Source: Aptenodytes patagonicus
Taxonomy: Eukaryota; Chordata; Aves; Sphenisciformes; Spheniscidae
Length of the DNA stretch: 64,000 bases
Direction of reading: 5' to 3'
NCBI RefSeq assembly: GCF_965638725.1
Contig: NC_134957.1
Span: 17,322,101 to 17,386,100, forward strand
The first letter of the stretch is position 1. Each line of letters begins with the position of its first letter. This document shows, one piece after another, positions 42,301 through 52,200 of this stretch. Under the pieces are notes generated by a model. The model did no database searches and was not told the origin of the DNA. It saw nothing but the letters and a program-made list of their open reading frames with translations. The translations under genes and the position numbers were made by a program.

Positions 42301-45300
42301 TTAGTCGGCGATGCTCTGTCTCAACGTGTGCCCTGTACGTGTAGGGATCTCTGCCAATGGGCCTTATCTGGGCTGAAACTGTGCCACCACACAGCTGCAT
42401 CAGACAGTAGCCACTTTGAGAAATAAACAATGATACTGAGATCTACTCACCCTGTCTCCTCCCTGCTCTCAAGACCAGTCCCAGCACCATGCATCAGGAC
42501 ATACAAGGATGCTGCTACACTGTCCGGCACGGACTGATGAAACAGCTACCTCTCTGCAGAGCAGTAGCAGCCAGGGAAGACCTGCACATTGCTTTTCAAG
42601 TGACTTGGGCTGTCACTGAGACCAAATTATCTTTCAAACCATGTAAAGCAAAACTATCAATGGAGTCCCACTCATCTGAATAATAATGGAACGTGGCGCT
42701 CCTATGGAGGGTTTATCAGTGGAAGACCTTTTTATCTTCCACTGCTGCTTATCAGGCAGTAAGTGAATGAGAGTCACAGAAAACATACAGGTTATATTGC
42801 CTGCCCCAGACTACAGAGCTGTAGTAAATCCAAAATCCCAAGGCTTTTGGATTTGTTAAGACTCTCACGGGGCTCAATAAGTTTCATGCTGCACCCATAG
42901 CAAGAGCTGCTAAGAGAAGACAGGTCACACAGCAACCGTAAGACCATAGCGCCTCTCAAATAAAACAAGCGTGTTGAGTGTCCTTTACAGAGTCTTCCAA
43001 AAGGCCTCTCTACCATTACTGCCATTCATATCAGCAATTAGACAACATATATGGTATTCTCCCAGGAAACTTGCCAAAGCTGAGTTGGTTTATTTTAGAT
43101 GAGCAAAACAAAAGATTTAAAATTTTCATGAAAGCAGTGCCCCAAAATTATCAATTCAGCAATGTCTGCTAACACAGTCCAATGACTCAAAGAACAAAAT
43201 GGCAGACTGCTACGTGGAGAAAGCTCTGCAACTTAAATGCAGTCTAAATGAAAAACAAGGACATCATCATGTACACTGGTCAGCTGACAGTGGTATGGAC
43301 AGAACGCAAGTTTGATTCTAGCGCAAGTATTACTGATGAGCTTAATTAGATGCTGGTATTTCCAGAGAACCAGGAGAATGTTTAAAAAAAACAAACAAAA
43401 ACCAAACCACAACACAATAACAACAAAAAAAGAAGTGTCTAGAGAAACAGACATAAGTCCTACCACAAAGGATAACATTGCCAAGGTACTACTCCGAATA
43501 CTTGTTTAGATCAGAAGTGGTGCTAACTTTAGAATTGAGCCCATGGAAAGGATTTGCAAACACTGCCAATGCATAAACCTCAGATGGCATGGGACAACAC
43601 TCGGGTATCATTGTGCAACAGAGAGTCCTCTGATGCAGACACATCAGTTACTTCAGTGCCTTCTCTAGCTTCTAATTTATTACTGATGTGTACGGCACAC
43701 CCCCGCCAGCAATAATTCCTCTTCAGCCACGCTCTGCTCAGCTGCATGCCTTCAGCTGTTTCAGATGAATGAGAAAACATTGTTTCCCTGAAGTTCCAGA
43801 AGATGGGCACTTGCCATATTATTATACAAAAAAAAGATAAAATCACTACTAGACACTTAGTGCTGCATGCAGATGAAAACTGTGGGACTGCTCTATGTGA
43901 GAGCATTTGTCAATAAAGACACAGTTCAGAAAGACGGTGTTCATATTCGTTTCCTGCTGCGAACAGTTGTGCACTGGTTTTGCACACTGTTAAAAGGATG
44001 CCACATTTAATTTAAAGGTGCCTACATTTCAGTGCGCTGTGAAGTAGCCCAACATATCACTAAATTGGTAGTGCTCTATGATACTTGAACTAATAATATA
44101 CAAGAGGATCTTATTACTTAAAATGGAAAAAATTCATTGCATATCAAAAATCCAGTCAAAGCAAGGAGAGAAAATCCAAGCTCAGACAACTATGCTTATT
44201 TCCCCTTCACCCACTGATGAATAATGACTCATGATTTTTGAGTTCTTACAGTTACCAATCTTCAATTTTATAGCATTAAAAATAAAAGATTAAATTTAAA
44301 GGCTACTGCCCTAAAAAGCAAAAGCATTCCCCAAAATTATTTGCTTATACTAACCATGATTTAGCCCACTATAACAGAAAAGGAGCAGGACTAAGCATTT
44401 TGCTCTCTCTGTAAAGTTTGTTTATTCTGTATCTTTTACTGTTTTGTGTACTGCCTATTTCATTGTTTCTCCTATGCACGGAGAGAATTAATGCATGTCT
44501 TTCTGCTCTTTGCATGGTTCTTCCTTATAACAAGATAGAAGAGAAAAAGATGCTTTTTCTAGTGCCAAATTGAGACTCTAAAAAGCACAGGGAACATCTG
44601 ATTTGGGAGCTCAATTATCGTATTTAAATTAAACAGTTAATTTTGGGATCTTCTATGCTCTCTGACTTCCTAAGGTGTGTTCAGGACACATTTTCCACAA
44701 TCCAAGGACTAGATACTTTCACCAATAAAAACACACAATTAAAAAACCCCACAGACAAGATTCTCAGAAAATACCATGATTCTAGCTTCATAAAAAATAC
44801 CTGATATTGCCAGAAAGACAATTAAATCATGGAATTCAGGAAGGCTAACATTGGGTGCTGACAGTTTTTGGACAGTGACCTGGTTACTGCCATCCAGAAG
44901 GAGCAGCAGGCACCGGAAGCCCTCTACTACTAGTCAGACAATACGGTAAACCTCAAGAAATTAGTCTAATTGACTAGACTGTGAAGGCTGGGAATTTTAG
45001 CCTCCTAGAGACTTTACATCACAAGCCAATTAAAGCTATGAAGAGGAAGAGGTGAGGCAATCCTACATTACATGGGAAGTAAACAAAAGATCCTAAAATG
45101 GCTTTATCCAGGTCCAGTCAAGTGTCTCTTGAATACTTCAGCAATAGCGCAGCAGCTTTTAACTTTTTTAAATTTTGGTTCAGCTAGAGACAGAAATATT
45201 CCTGGTGATTTTAGAGCCAACGCTTAAGACAGCAAGCCATCTCCTGCCTTTCCTGTCACCCAGGTCACAATTTGATCCATTTTCTGAATCTTCTAGTGAA

Positions 45301-46287
45301 CCCGAGTACAAAATTTGCATGCATGGGTTTCACACAAGCTCACTGGTATGTCATGGATAGCGCTGGACTATGTGATAAACTAGATTATAAATTTAAGAAA
45401 GCAGTCACTGCTGAGCATCCATCATTACACTTTCTTCACCCCTATCTATCTGCCGTGCAAAGTTCAACTAACAGTCACTTTGCCATTTGCTTCTCTGTTC
45501 TACCAATATTCTGATGGTGGCAAATGTATTTCTAAAGGATAAAGCAAGATGATCTTTGAAACACAAACATTTAAGACGACTGCGAGACATTAGCCAAAGA
45601 AAAGAAAAAAAATCAAGTGATATGACAGCCACTTCTCCTGAAATGCCTCAGCCATGATGCTGTTCTTCATATTCACCTATCTCCTCAAGAACAGTCTGAA
45701 CGCTGGCAAAGGGGATTTCCTTTAAGACAACTCTTTGGCATAAGTAAGATATTGTCCTTTCTTGCCTATTATTCCATTCCCTCATGGCTGTTTGCATCAG
45801 CCCATGCCACTAGATTAAAGAATAAGTAACAAATGGTTGTCTGCGGCCAGAAGCAGAGAATGAGGCTGCAGTGGGGGTACAGCTCCCACAGACAGAGGCT
45901 GGCTAACAGGCTCAGCTCCCAGTTCTGCAGGATCCATCAAAGCAGGCACAACAATCAGCCCTTCAAGCTCTAATGTCCTGTTTTTGAAAATCCAAGCCAG
46001 AATCGGAAAAGAATATCCTCCATCAGGTTACAACCCTCCAGTACTGCACATTAAAAGATCTTTCCCATAATATTGCCAGCTGGCAAAACCACACAGAATT
46101 TTTTTTTACACTACAAAAAGCAAAACAACACTGCAAAACAAGTCACTACAGACCCCCCGACCTGAAGAAAATAAATCTTGACTTTCAAATCAGCTATACA
46201 TTTGGAGAACAACTGCTTACCTGTGCACTCTTCAACTGTCTCTCCTGTTTCAGGTGACTGTGTGACCTCTGTTGGCCCCGTAGCCAT
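18206..46287 (-). CDS. KIAA1210: CRACD-family (DUF4592) gene, likely KIAA1210 orthologue; 11 coding exons, 977 aa (whole-gene span)
   Basis: Joined exons: 46287-46221, 41261-41093, 36480-36351, 33823-33665, 32615-32550, 28663-28451, 27331-27229, 26119-24521, 23734-23586, 22894-22789, 18378-18206. All junctions are GT-AG and all phases agree, giving 977 codons plus TAG. Visible landmarks are a basic stretch (residues 24-43), ALSHDSVF (88-95), [12 protein letters not shown] (151-162), CLDTSAARH (239-247), FTIAPAW (656-662), [12 protein letters not shown] (743-754), EPAWVSMAK (848-856) and [11 protein letters not shown] ending in PQIVQ (955-977). These belong to the CRACD / CRACDL / KIAA1210 family. 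CRACD is known as an inhibitor of actin capping protein; mammalian KIAA1210 has been described as a testis/acrosome protein. The spacing between the basic block, the SSSDVSIS stretch and ALSHDS matches my recollection of human KIAA1210, and exon 6 also fits it better than CRACDL. The family call is firm; the choice among paralogues is not. Between motifs the protein looks disordered, rich in Ser, Glu and Lys. The function in birds is inferred only. Confidence 0.8.
18730..18850. mobile_element. Possible ancient CR1/L3-like LINE fragment
   Basis: Phrases such as ATGACACTGCACAGCAAGGAG, GTTCCACAGGCTTATCCTGC and CTGTGAGTGCAAGAAA resemble the antisense 3' region of old CR1/L3 LINEs, where a 'gagttccacaggtt' phrase is characteristic. 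The match is by eye and diverged, so boundaries and orientation are uncertain. Confidence 0.3.
20028..20694 (+). mobile_element. CR1 LINE, 5'-truncated, 3' end intact
   Basis: About 670 bp of the CR1 3' end: the last part of the reverse-transcriptase ORF, the 3' UTR and the terminal ATTCTATG plus ATTCTA repeat at 20680-20693. CR1 is the dominant LINE of bird genomes, and severe 5' truncation is its normal state. Conceptual translation gives the familiar CR1 C-terminal stretch with [13 protein letters not shown]. The frame changes near 20262, where an extra A in GCAACGAAAGC relative to usual CR1 copies shifts the frame; the second part then runs to a TAG at about 20608. It is therefore a dead copy. 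It lies in intron 10 in the orientation opposite to the host gene. Confidence 0.95.
22225..22508 (-). mobile_element. Older CR1 fragment, antisense
   Basis: The plus strand reads as a diverged reverse complement of the CR1 3' region. It has the diagnostic phrases TTCCTAATGTCTAAGTTAAA, CCTCCCCTGGTGCA and TTCTCTAGACTAAACAACTC, then CTCTTCTGGACACTCTCCAA. Divergence from the young copy at 20 kb is clearly higher. The ends are approximate. Confidence 0.75.
22789..22894 (-). CDS. KIAA1210: Exon 10 of CRACD-family gene
   Basis: Acceptor CTCCTTTTGTAG and donor CAG|GTATTC bound 106 nt (35 codons plus one base), residues 886-921. It encodes a Ser/Lys-rich linker with no domain, starting QGICASEN. The leftover G joins the first two bases of exon 11 to make a Gly codon. 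That phase match, and the phase-0 start matching exon 9, support the exon although its sequence is poorly conserved. Confidence 0.75.
22895..23585 (-). other. Intron 9
   Basis: An intron of 691 bp between exons 9 and 10. It contains a short (GGGA)n run near 23037-23056 and nothing else I recognise. Open frames here on the plus strand are unsupported. Confidence 0.7.
23586..23734 (-). CDS. KIAA1210: Exon 9: first EPAW...AKxKQKG motif
   Basis: Acceptor TTCTTTTGTAG. The exon completes a Glu codon with the last G of exon 8 and runs [20 protein letters not shown], then a Lys/Gln-rich stretch (residues 836-885). The EPAW motif with following basic residues (848-860) is the internal copy of the C-terminal motif of exon 11; CRACD has a matching pair. 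I placed the donor at GAG|GTAGAG. A second phase-compatible donor, CAA|GTAATG, lies 12 nt further on (exon end 23574) and would add four residues (VEYQ). Confidence 0.85.
23735..24520 (-). other. Intron 8, with a 24-bp tandem duplication
   Basis: An intron of 786 bp. It contains the duplicated block at 24411-24458, close to the exon 8 donor, and a short A-rich run near 24111. Nothing else was recognised. Confidence 0.7.
24411..24458. repeat. Two-copy 24-bp tandem duplication
   Basis: Two adjacent 24-base units (24411-24434 and 24435-24458), identical except for the last base (A versus T), built from TTTTTAATTTTTGTTTTCCA plus four bases. They lie 62 bases inside the intron after the exon 8 donor. 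This looks like a recent slippage or duplication event. Confidence 0.95.
24521..26119 (-). CDS. KIAA1210: Exon 8: large central exon of CRACD-family gene
   Basis: A 1599-nt exon (residues 303-836) after acceptor TCTGTTTAATATAG, with donor TCAG|GTATTT. Most of it is low-complexity, acidic and Ser-rich sequence without a folded domain. The conserved part is at its C-terminal end: [16 protein letters not shown] (654-669), [29 protein letters not shown] (743-758) and a Lys-rich end. CRACD has the corresponding 'F.I.PAWQ' and 'PFG.KLRRT' segments. A large fast-evolving central exon is also typical of mammalian KIAA1210, which I recall as longer overall (about 1700 residues), so the bird protein would be shorter. 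Confidence 0.92.
26120..27228 (-). other. Intron 7
   Basis: An intron of 1109 bp between exons 7 and 8. I see no repeat or other gene in it. Confidence 0.7.
27229..27331 (-). CDS. KIAA1210: Exon 7 of CRACD-family gene
   Basis: 103 nt (34 codons plus one base), with acceptor CACCTCATTAG and donor GGAAG|GTAATG. It encodes [20 protein letters not shown] and an acidic continuation ending SDWE (residues 269-302). The spare G completes the Gly codon opened by exon 8. No domain is seen; the acidic, Trp-containing end resembles what I remember at this position in KIAA1210. Confidence 0.8.
27332..28450 (-). other. Intron 6
   Basis: An intron of 1119 bp. Open frames on either strand, such as those around 27522-28024, have no recognisable similarity and overlap one another. 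Nothing further was seen. Confidence 0.65.
28451..28663 (-). CDS. KIAA1210: Exon 6: conserved CLDTSAARH...NPRKQK segment
   Basis: 213 nt, phase 0 on both sides, with acceptor TTTGTGTTTTACAG and donor CCCAG|GTAAATG. It encodes residues 198-268, beginning with a Ser/Pro-rich stretch and ending in [19 protein letters not shown] followed by INPRKQK. All family members have a related 'LD.SAA.H....P.KQ' segment here. The wording of this copy is closest to what I recall of KIAA1210, which is one reason for the symbol. GC content is higher than in the neighbouring introns. Confidence 0.92.
28664..32549 (-). other. Intron 5
   Basis: A 3.9-kb intron. No transposable element or exon was recognised. A plus-strand frame at 31369-31683 and others are open by chance as far as I can tell. 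An A12 run lies at 32462-32473. Confidence 0.6.
32550..32615 (-). CDS. KIAA1210: Exon 5 (22 codons) of CRACD-family gene
   Basis: 66 nt, phase 0 on both sides, between acceptor TTTATCCCACAG and donor GAACAG|GTAAAT. It encodes [20 protein letters not shown] plus EQ (residues 176-197). The Ser-rich, acidic-ended segment fits the DUF4592 linker. Being a multiple of three with symmetric phase, it could be skipped without breaking the frame. Confidence 0.85.
32616..33664 (-). other. Intron 4
   Basis: An intron of 1049 bp. Open frames on both strands near 33070-33496 overlap one another and show no recognisable similarity. Nothing else was seen. Confidence 0.65.
33665..33823 (-). CDS. KIAA1210: Exon 4: DUF4592 core with [11 protein letters not shown] motif
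   Basis: 159 nt, phase 0 on both sides, with acceptor TTTTCAACCACAG and donor AGCAAG|GTATAA. It encodes residues 123-175: [15 protein letters not shown], then [19 protein letters not shown]. The [12 protein letters not shown] wording is shared with the paralogue CRACDL as I remember it, while CRACD has a diverged form. It is the strongest argument against a confident KIAA1210 call. Confidence 0.93.
33824..36350 (-). other. Intron 3
   Basis: A 2.5-kb intron. It includes open frames at 34182-34583 and 34771-35211 (plus strand) with no recognisable similarity. No transposable element was recognised. Confidence 0.6.
36351..36480 (-). CDS. KIAA1210: Exon 3: ALSHDS motif of DUF4592
   Basis: 130 nt, with acceptor TCCTTCCCAG and donor TTGCAG|GTGAGA. 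The first base completes a Gly codon with the two bases left by exon 2. It encodes [20 protein letters not shown] and then [14 protein letters not shown] (residues 79-122). The 'ALSHDSIF' block, followed about 20 residues later by 'SQEN/SQDN...VK.LQ', is the signature of the CRACD family. Confidence 0.95.
36481..41092 (-). other. Intron 2
   Basis: A 4.6-kb intron with no transposable element, RNA gene or exon that I recognise. Open frames such as 39812-40177 look like chance. Confidence 0.6.
41093..41261 (-). CDS. KIAA1210: Exon 2: basic KKKSKF...FFAKKKRK block
   Basis: 169 nt, with acceptor CTCATGTTGCAG and donor GCTGG|GTAAGC. It encodes residues 23-79: a strongly basic amphipathic stretch [20 protein letters not shown] (24-43), then a Pro-rich linker and [10 protein letters not shown]. 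The 'KKKSKFK.FK.FF.KKKRKE' start is common to KIAA1210 and CRACDL and resembles membrane- or actin-binding basic patches; that role is inference. The distance from this block to ALSHDS fits KIAA1210, whereas CRACDL as I recall it has a longer insert. Confidence 0.93.
41262..46220 (-). other. Intron 1 (between first two coding exons)
   Basis: A 5.0-kb intron. I see no transposable element or RNA gene. The open frame at 43580-43906 (minus) and others lack any recognisable feature. Confidence 0.6.
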
Positions 46288-46297
46288 GATATAGTCA
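46221..46297 (-). CDS. KIAA1210: Exon 1 (first coding exon), start codon at 46287
   Basis: The exon runs from acceptor TCTCTATTTCAG (so it is not the first transcribed exon) to donor CACAG|GTAAGC. Ten untranslated bases precede ATG at 46287-46285, which has G at +4. It encodes [20 protein letters not shown] and CT, then splits a Gly codon with exon 2. The acidic, Thr-rich start followed by the KKK block is similar in style to the mammalian N-terminus. An upstream coding exon cannot be excluded, but the ten bases carry no ATG. Confidence 0.85.
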
Positions 46298-49200
46298 CTG
46301 AAATAGAGATGAAAGCATCAGTTAAATTTTAGTCCACCTTCCCAGCAGAATACGGTCTCACCCAGCATAAAGAAAGAACATGGCTGGATCCTTTCTGAAA
46401 CTGCATACCCGAATGCTTATCACAAACATGCCTTGCACACTTTTTTGCACTTCGGCCACAGACCTTTTCCTCATTTTTCCGTAACACTTACTTCTCCAGC
46501 CAAAACTAACAAACCAGTCTAATTTCTTGCCAGTACCTCTCTCTTTTTAGGAAACCAGGATCAAAGTTTGTATTAATGAAAGATGTCATTAAACTTGCTC
46601 AGCAAAGGCTGCAATGCTTCCCAGTCTCAGAATAATGAACCTTCATGATTGCTCTTTGCTAGAGAGTGACAGCTCCATGCTACTCTAAAAAATATCTTAA
46701 GTAAGTGTTCTGCTACCGAGGGTTCATGTATTACAGTGTCCTCACAGCAGGCACCAGGCTAATCTGTCAGCATTATTAAAATTAGTTAAGCATCAGCACT
46801 GAAGCATCATCCTAGGCTATGCTACATTTGTGGAAACCAATAGATCAAATTTATTTTGGATCCAGTGCAATCAGCTTTTAGCCACAAGCTTTGAAACCTT
46901 ATCGCAAGCAGTGCTATTGATCAACCAAATTAGCTAATGGCATCATCTTCCTTCCTGATGAAAACAAAAGTTCAGCCTAGTTTTAAGATCATTCAATGTT
47001 AACTGGCTCCACTTTGTATTTTCCAAGGCTCCTAAATGGTTGTCTGTCAGAGACAAAGGAATTAAGCAGCAGACCACAAGAGTTACAGTACAAATGTCAA
47101 GCAACAATGGAAATGTGACAGTTTAGCAGGGCAGCTCATAAATACTGTCCTTTGTTATGGAAGACATCTAGGTGATACATTTACATAGCTAGCAGTTCCA
47201 ATATGTTGTGTCAGGACTTAAAGAGTAAGAAATCTTTACAAACAAATGAAAATACCCAGAAACAAATCCTGCTCCCTTTTCTGCATAGACCTCATCTAAC
47301 AATTTTCCACCTCAAAGTGGTATAACGATACTGCCAAGTTAAGTATCTCAACAGCAAGCAAGATTATGATTCCATACTAATTTGGCCAATCAATAAACTA
47401 TTCTATTTCTTCTGTATCATCCACACTGATTAGACAATATTGAGAAGCAACAAAAAATAAGACTTTTAAGATTTTTCCTTTTGGATGATCATAACCATTC
47501 AACTCTTCTCCCTTTTTTCCCCATGTCTCATCAATTACCCATGGAAATGTCTGCATTTCCTGCATATTTTGATTAAAGTGGTCATCAGCAGACTTTCTCA
47601 TAGACTCTTTCTCTGTATTAAAAAGAAATTCGGTTCCAATTTTCCCCCTCAACTTTATACACCATGCATATTGATTATGTCAGATTTTTCTTGAGGGAAA
47701 GGGAAAAGCATTTGAAATAAAACATCAAGAAAGCACTCAACAAATTTACAAGGACAAACTGGCAAGTCCCCAGACTTGAGCTTATTTTCACAGAATGTGA
47801 GTGGGCCTGACATTTGGCTCATTTAGATCTCTAACTTCTGCTTTACCCACCTTCAATAAAATCAAAGCAAGAGAAAATGCTGCTTTCGGATCCAGCTTTG
47901 TTTTCACCGGCTCTACATTTATTTAAATTACTCAATCATCTCAGCTGCTCACTCAGAATCCTTCCAGCCTTTGGAGATATTTTGACTGCTGCGTTTATTA
48001 CAACTGCAAGCATTTATTTCCAATTGGTATATCTTTTATACAAGTAGAACTATAATTGCAAAGCAGTTCAGCTCCGAGGCAGTCTCTTCACAGTCAAATC
48101 AGCTGCTGCATTCATTCGGTTTTATAGCTGAGTTCTCTGGGGCATATGGAAGTCAGGTGTCAATTGCAAGGGTGCATGGGTTGTTTGCAAATGTGCCCCA
48201 TTTAGGACCTAAAGGTTTGGTTCCTTTGTATACCTCATCACAGTATCACCTTTTTCCAGTGAACTGAACAGTGACTTGAGGTGAGGGAAATCATCACAGA
48301 TTTTTCCAAGCTTTAAGTTAGCAAGTATTTAAATTACAAGAAAAAAAAAAAATATTTATAGCAAAGTGTAAGTTCCATCATTAAAAGCTTGATGACATAC
48401 CTGAAGGAAAGTTAGCAATTAGATGACACTTAGACTTCAAATTCTGGTGGCGGTGAGTTGTACTTTACAGAGAACAGCTAGCAAATGTTCTGAGCAACAA
48501 ACCCTAGCCCAGGGATCAATGTAATGGAGAAAAAGAGGACAAAACCCCATCAATACAAATACACGTGAGTGCACAGGCATTAACTGATCGAACCTTCAGA
48601 CATTCACCACTTCCAGGCCTTAATGACAGCTGACAGATGCAGTGTCAGGATGTATCAATACCATGTACATTCAGTTCAATCAGCTGTACTAACCATGTGC
48701 ACCCTGTAAGCTTTCCCAGAGCATTATGCCATTAGAGACAAAGTTTTAAACAAATACTGTATGTGTATTGATTTTTAGTGATAAAAATATCAGGTTAAAT
48801 AAATGGCCTTTTGGAGAAGTATTTCTGATACTCTTCAGGCTAGGAGATGCTAGAGGACAGCTGGAAGAAGGAGCTCACAGAGGGGGAGCAGTCAAGGCAG
48901 AGCAGCAACAGACTGATAGCTATGGCCGGCCAAGGTAGTAGAGTTGTCAAGTCCCAGCTACTGTTTGCTTCCCACTAGAAGTGGAACAGCGGGCACATTT
49001 CCCCAGTCTACAACTTTCTAATCATGTTCTTAATCCTCTCTCAAACAGCATTTGCAATCCCTGCATATGCACAGGCCTCCTGCTGCAGAGGTACAGTACA
49101 AACAAGATGCTGAGTCTCTGCTAGACACCTTAAAAGCCAGACCTGGCCCTGCCCAGTAAGTCCACTGCAGCAATTCCTGTGTAAGGCCATGGAAAAGACT

Positions 49201-52200
49201 GAAAGCTTGCTGAGAGCAGCACGGACTGACTACACAGTGTTCACCTCTCCTTGCACAGGGTGATGGGCTGGATTGTTACACCTATGAATTAATGAATTAC
49301 TTGCAAACAGTGAAGTGGCTTCCTATACAGATGCAATCACAACAATAAACCTGACATTACTAGACCCTATTTGCATTGCCAAGGTGTATTTTAAAGCAAT
49401 AAAACTCCTACAAAGTTGCAGGGCTTGCTTTACTTTCAAAGCAGGCAACGGGACCTAGTTAGCAATCATCACTACCCTCACCTGATTTGATGATTTAGAT
49501 CTAGGCTCCCTGCTATCCCATACAAAACTTCCATTAATAACCCTACTGTGTTGCATTCACTTGGAGCTCTTCAACTCATTAAAGGAACTAATGAGTCTTA
49601 AGAGAAAAAAGAAATCTCCGGGAACAGGAGAAATATCCTTGTCTCCCTTTTACAAACTGGGTCAACTGGACAGATATTTGGAGTGCTCTATGGGAGGGCA
49701 GTGATAGGGCAAAAGAAATGAAGTCCCAGGGTGGTGTTCTGAGCACTCCCTTTTACCAGCTGAGTACATTACAGAATATGTACATCATAGGGGGGGGGAA
49801 TGCTAAAGGAAGAAAAGACAATTCCCTTTCACTGCTTGGTTTGTGTATTTAAGGACTCCTGGGAAGTTAACATTGTACAGGATTCAAAGTTTCCTGCATT
49901 TAACAAAGGCTCAAGACAAACAGAAACGCTTTCTGCTCAGTCTCAGAAAAGGGACACAGCCTCCTTGCTGTCTCTCCAGTGGAGCAGAAGACTTAGAGAC
50001 TGCACAGCAAGCAAGCTCCTACCCCACCTTTAGTGTTTCTTCAGCTTCAGTCCCATGCTTCTGCATAAGCATTACGGAAGGCCTTATGGCAGAGAGATCA
50101 AAGGAGATGCTGAACCCTGAACAGTCTCTTTCCTAACAAATAAGTGCTTGAGGAAATAAAGACTCAAGAATATGAGGCACTGCATTCAGTTAGCATCTTC
50201 ATAGCCTACAGAAGACAGACAATGGCAAGCGGCCAAGAAAAAGAGGTGAAATTTTTGCCTGGAGCTTTTGAAGACCAATTTCCTTCAGGCTACAAAAACT
50301 ATTTGAAATCAAGCTTATGCTCCAGATTTCAGGACACACACTTTGCACAGCAAGATGGATCAGCATAGAGAAATGCATGCCCCTCATCTGGTCCTCTAGG
50401 CCTCCACCCTGCAGCCAGCCTCCCCCAGAACACACTTCAAGCTACTGCAGGACCTCAGAGAAAGCCCCTCTATTTCTCCTGAGCACCGAGTTTCAAAAAA
50501 ACACAGAATGCAGGATAGTTTAGTATTCAGATTACATTCTGCAGCAAAAGGTGACTGACAGGTTGAATTTTTACTCTGTCTTATTAAAGCACATTAGAGG
50601 ACTTCGTTCTGACAAAATGTGGTTGATTGCTTTCCTCTCTGGGAACTCTACAAGCAAACTATCAATGAACTCGTTAATCCAATGACAGTAAATGAAGTAA
50701 AGTTTACTCTCTGCAACTCCACGGAACAGGATTTTCACAGTTACTCATAAAGCAACAGCAGAGCCAGCAAGATTTCTATTCAATTTGCACATCCCTTGAG
50801 CATATCAAAAACTCAACAAACAAAGCTCCCTTTAGTCTCCATGCAATGAGCCGAGCGAACTGCACTTCAAGGTCCACATTCAGGGAACATGCTGAATAGT
50901 GTGGGATCCCACTAACAACTTTGCTGAAACAGGGTATGACCCAACCTGACAGCAGGAACTGGGATCTAACCTTGCACAGCTGATCCCATTGTACTCTTCT
51001 AGAGCGTAGTGTTTCTAGGATGAAATTCCCAGGTTTATTTGCCAGCCCCTAGCTGCTATGTCCCTTGCCAGACCATGACTGTTTTAGGTAGGCGTAAGAG
51101 AATAGCACAAACAGCACTTTATATTAGGACTCTTGCTACTGCCTCCACTGATAACAGTGAGGGGAGGAGTTTACAAAGCTCTTGTAATTTCCACAGAAGG
51201 AGGGAGAGTTTAAGAAAGTTTAAAGTCCTTTTCCAAGGATCACAAATAATACAGCGATAGCAGCCATTAGGAAGTCTGGATAAGTAACTAGGTAATATTT
51301 AATATCAATAAATTACTTTCTCCCAGGATTAAGTAGGGGTTCATAATTCCCCATAGCAACAGACAACATTCAGCTCCTACCCTTGACGAGATATCCAGAG
51401 CAAACAACTGTTCACATAAAGAGATCTATTCACAGCTTTCACACTTTGCATTCAGACTACACCCCCTCACCGCCCTCTGCTCCCACACCTTGGCTTCTCC
51501 AAGAAGGCTTGCCAGAAGACAGGTTCCAATGTGCTGAACTCTTTTTACCTACAATCTGCTTTGAGAAGCCTCTGTCTGACAATGATTCTGAAGGATTTCT
51601 GCTATTCAGCAGTGTCTGAAGCATTATGTGCTGCCCTCCTAGTGTGTGTGTGTGTAACACTAATGGAAAGCAGCTGGTGGGCTGAAGCCGACTTAAAAAA
51701 AAAAGTAACAGGAGGAAATGCCTTTCATACAGTCACACAGGCTCCGTCTGTAATTGTGTAAGAAGCCAGAAGGATAAGAAGGGGGAAGGGCAAATGAGAC
51801 AAAAACATTCATAAACTACTACAGAAAACAGTGGAAATGCACTCTGTTACCAGTCCAGGAACTGAGAGAGTGAATGCTTCTGTCCCCTGCATCCTGCCCC
51901 ATCTCCGCAGACTCACTCCCTCTCAGCAGTCATGCCATTTGCTAAATCACTGCAGAACGGTCTCCCTGAACGTGGGGACACGACTGCAGCATACATACAC
52001 AGACCTGTGTTACCTTAAACCTGAGGCAGGTACCAGTAGCAGAGCAGCTGTTGGTTTGTACTCGGCTCGAGAGGCGAAACTGAAGTCCAAGCTACCACAG
52101 CTTTGCAACACTTGGCACCCATGCCAGACAGATTAACCTGTTTTGAACCTGCCACTTCAAGCTGCCCTCATACACCTAATTACTCTGCAGTGCTTATTAG

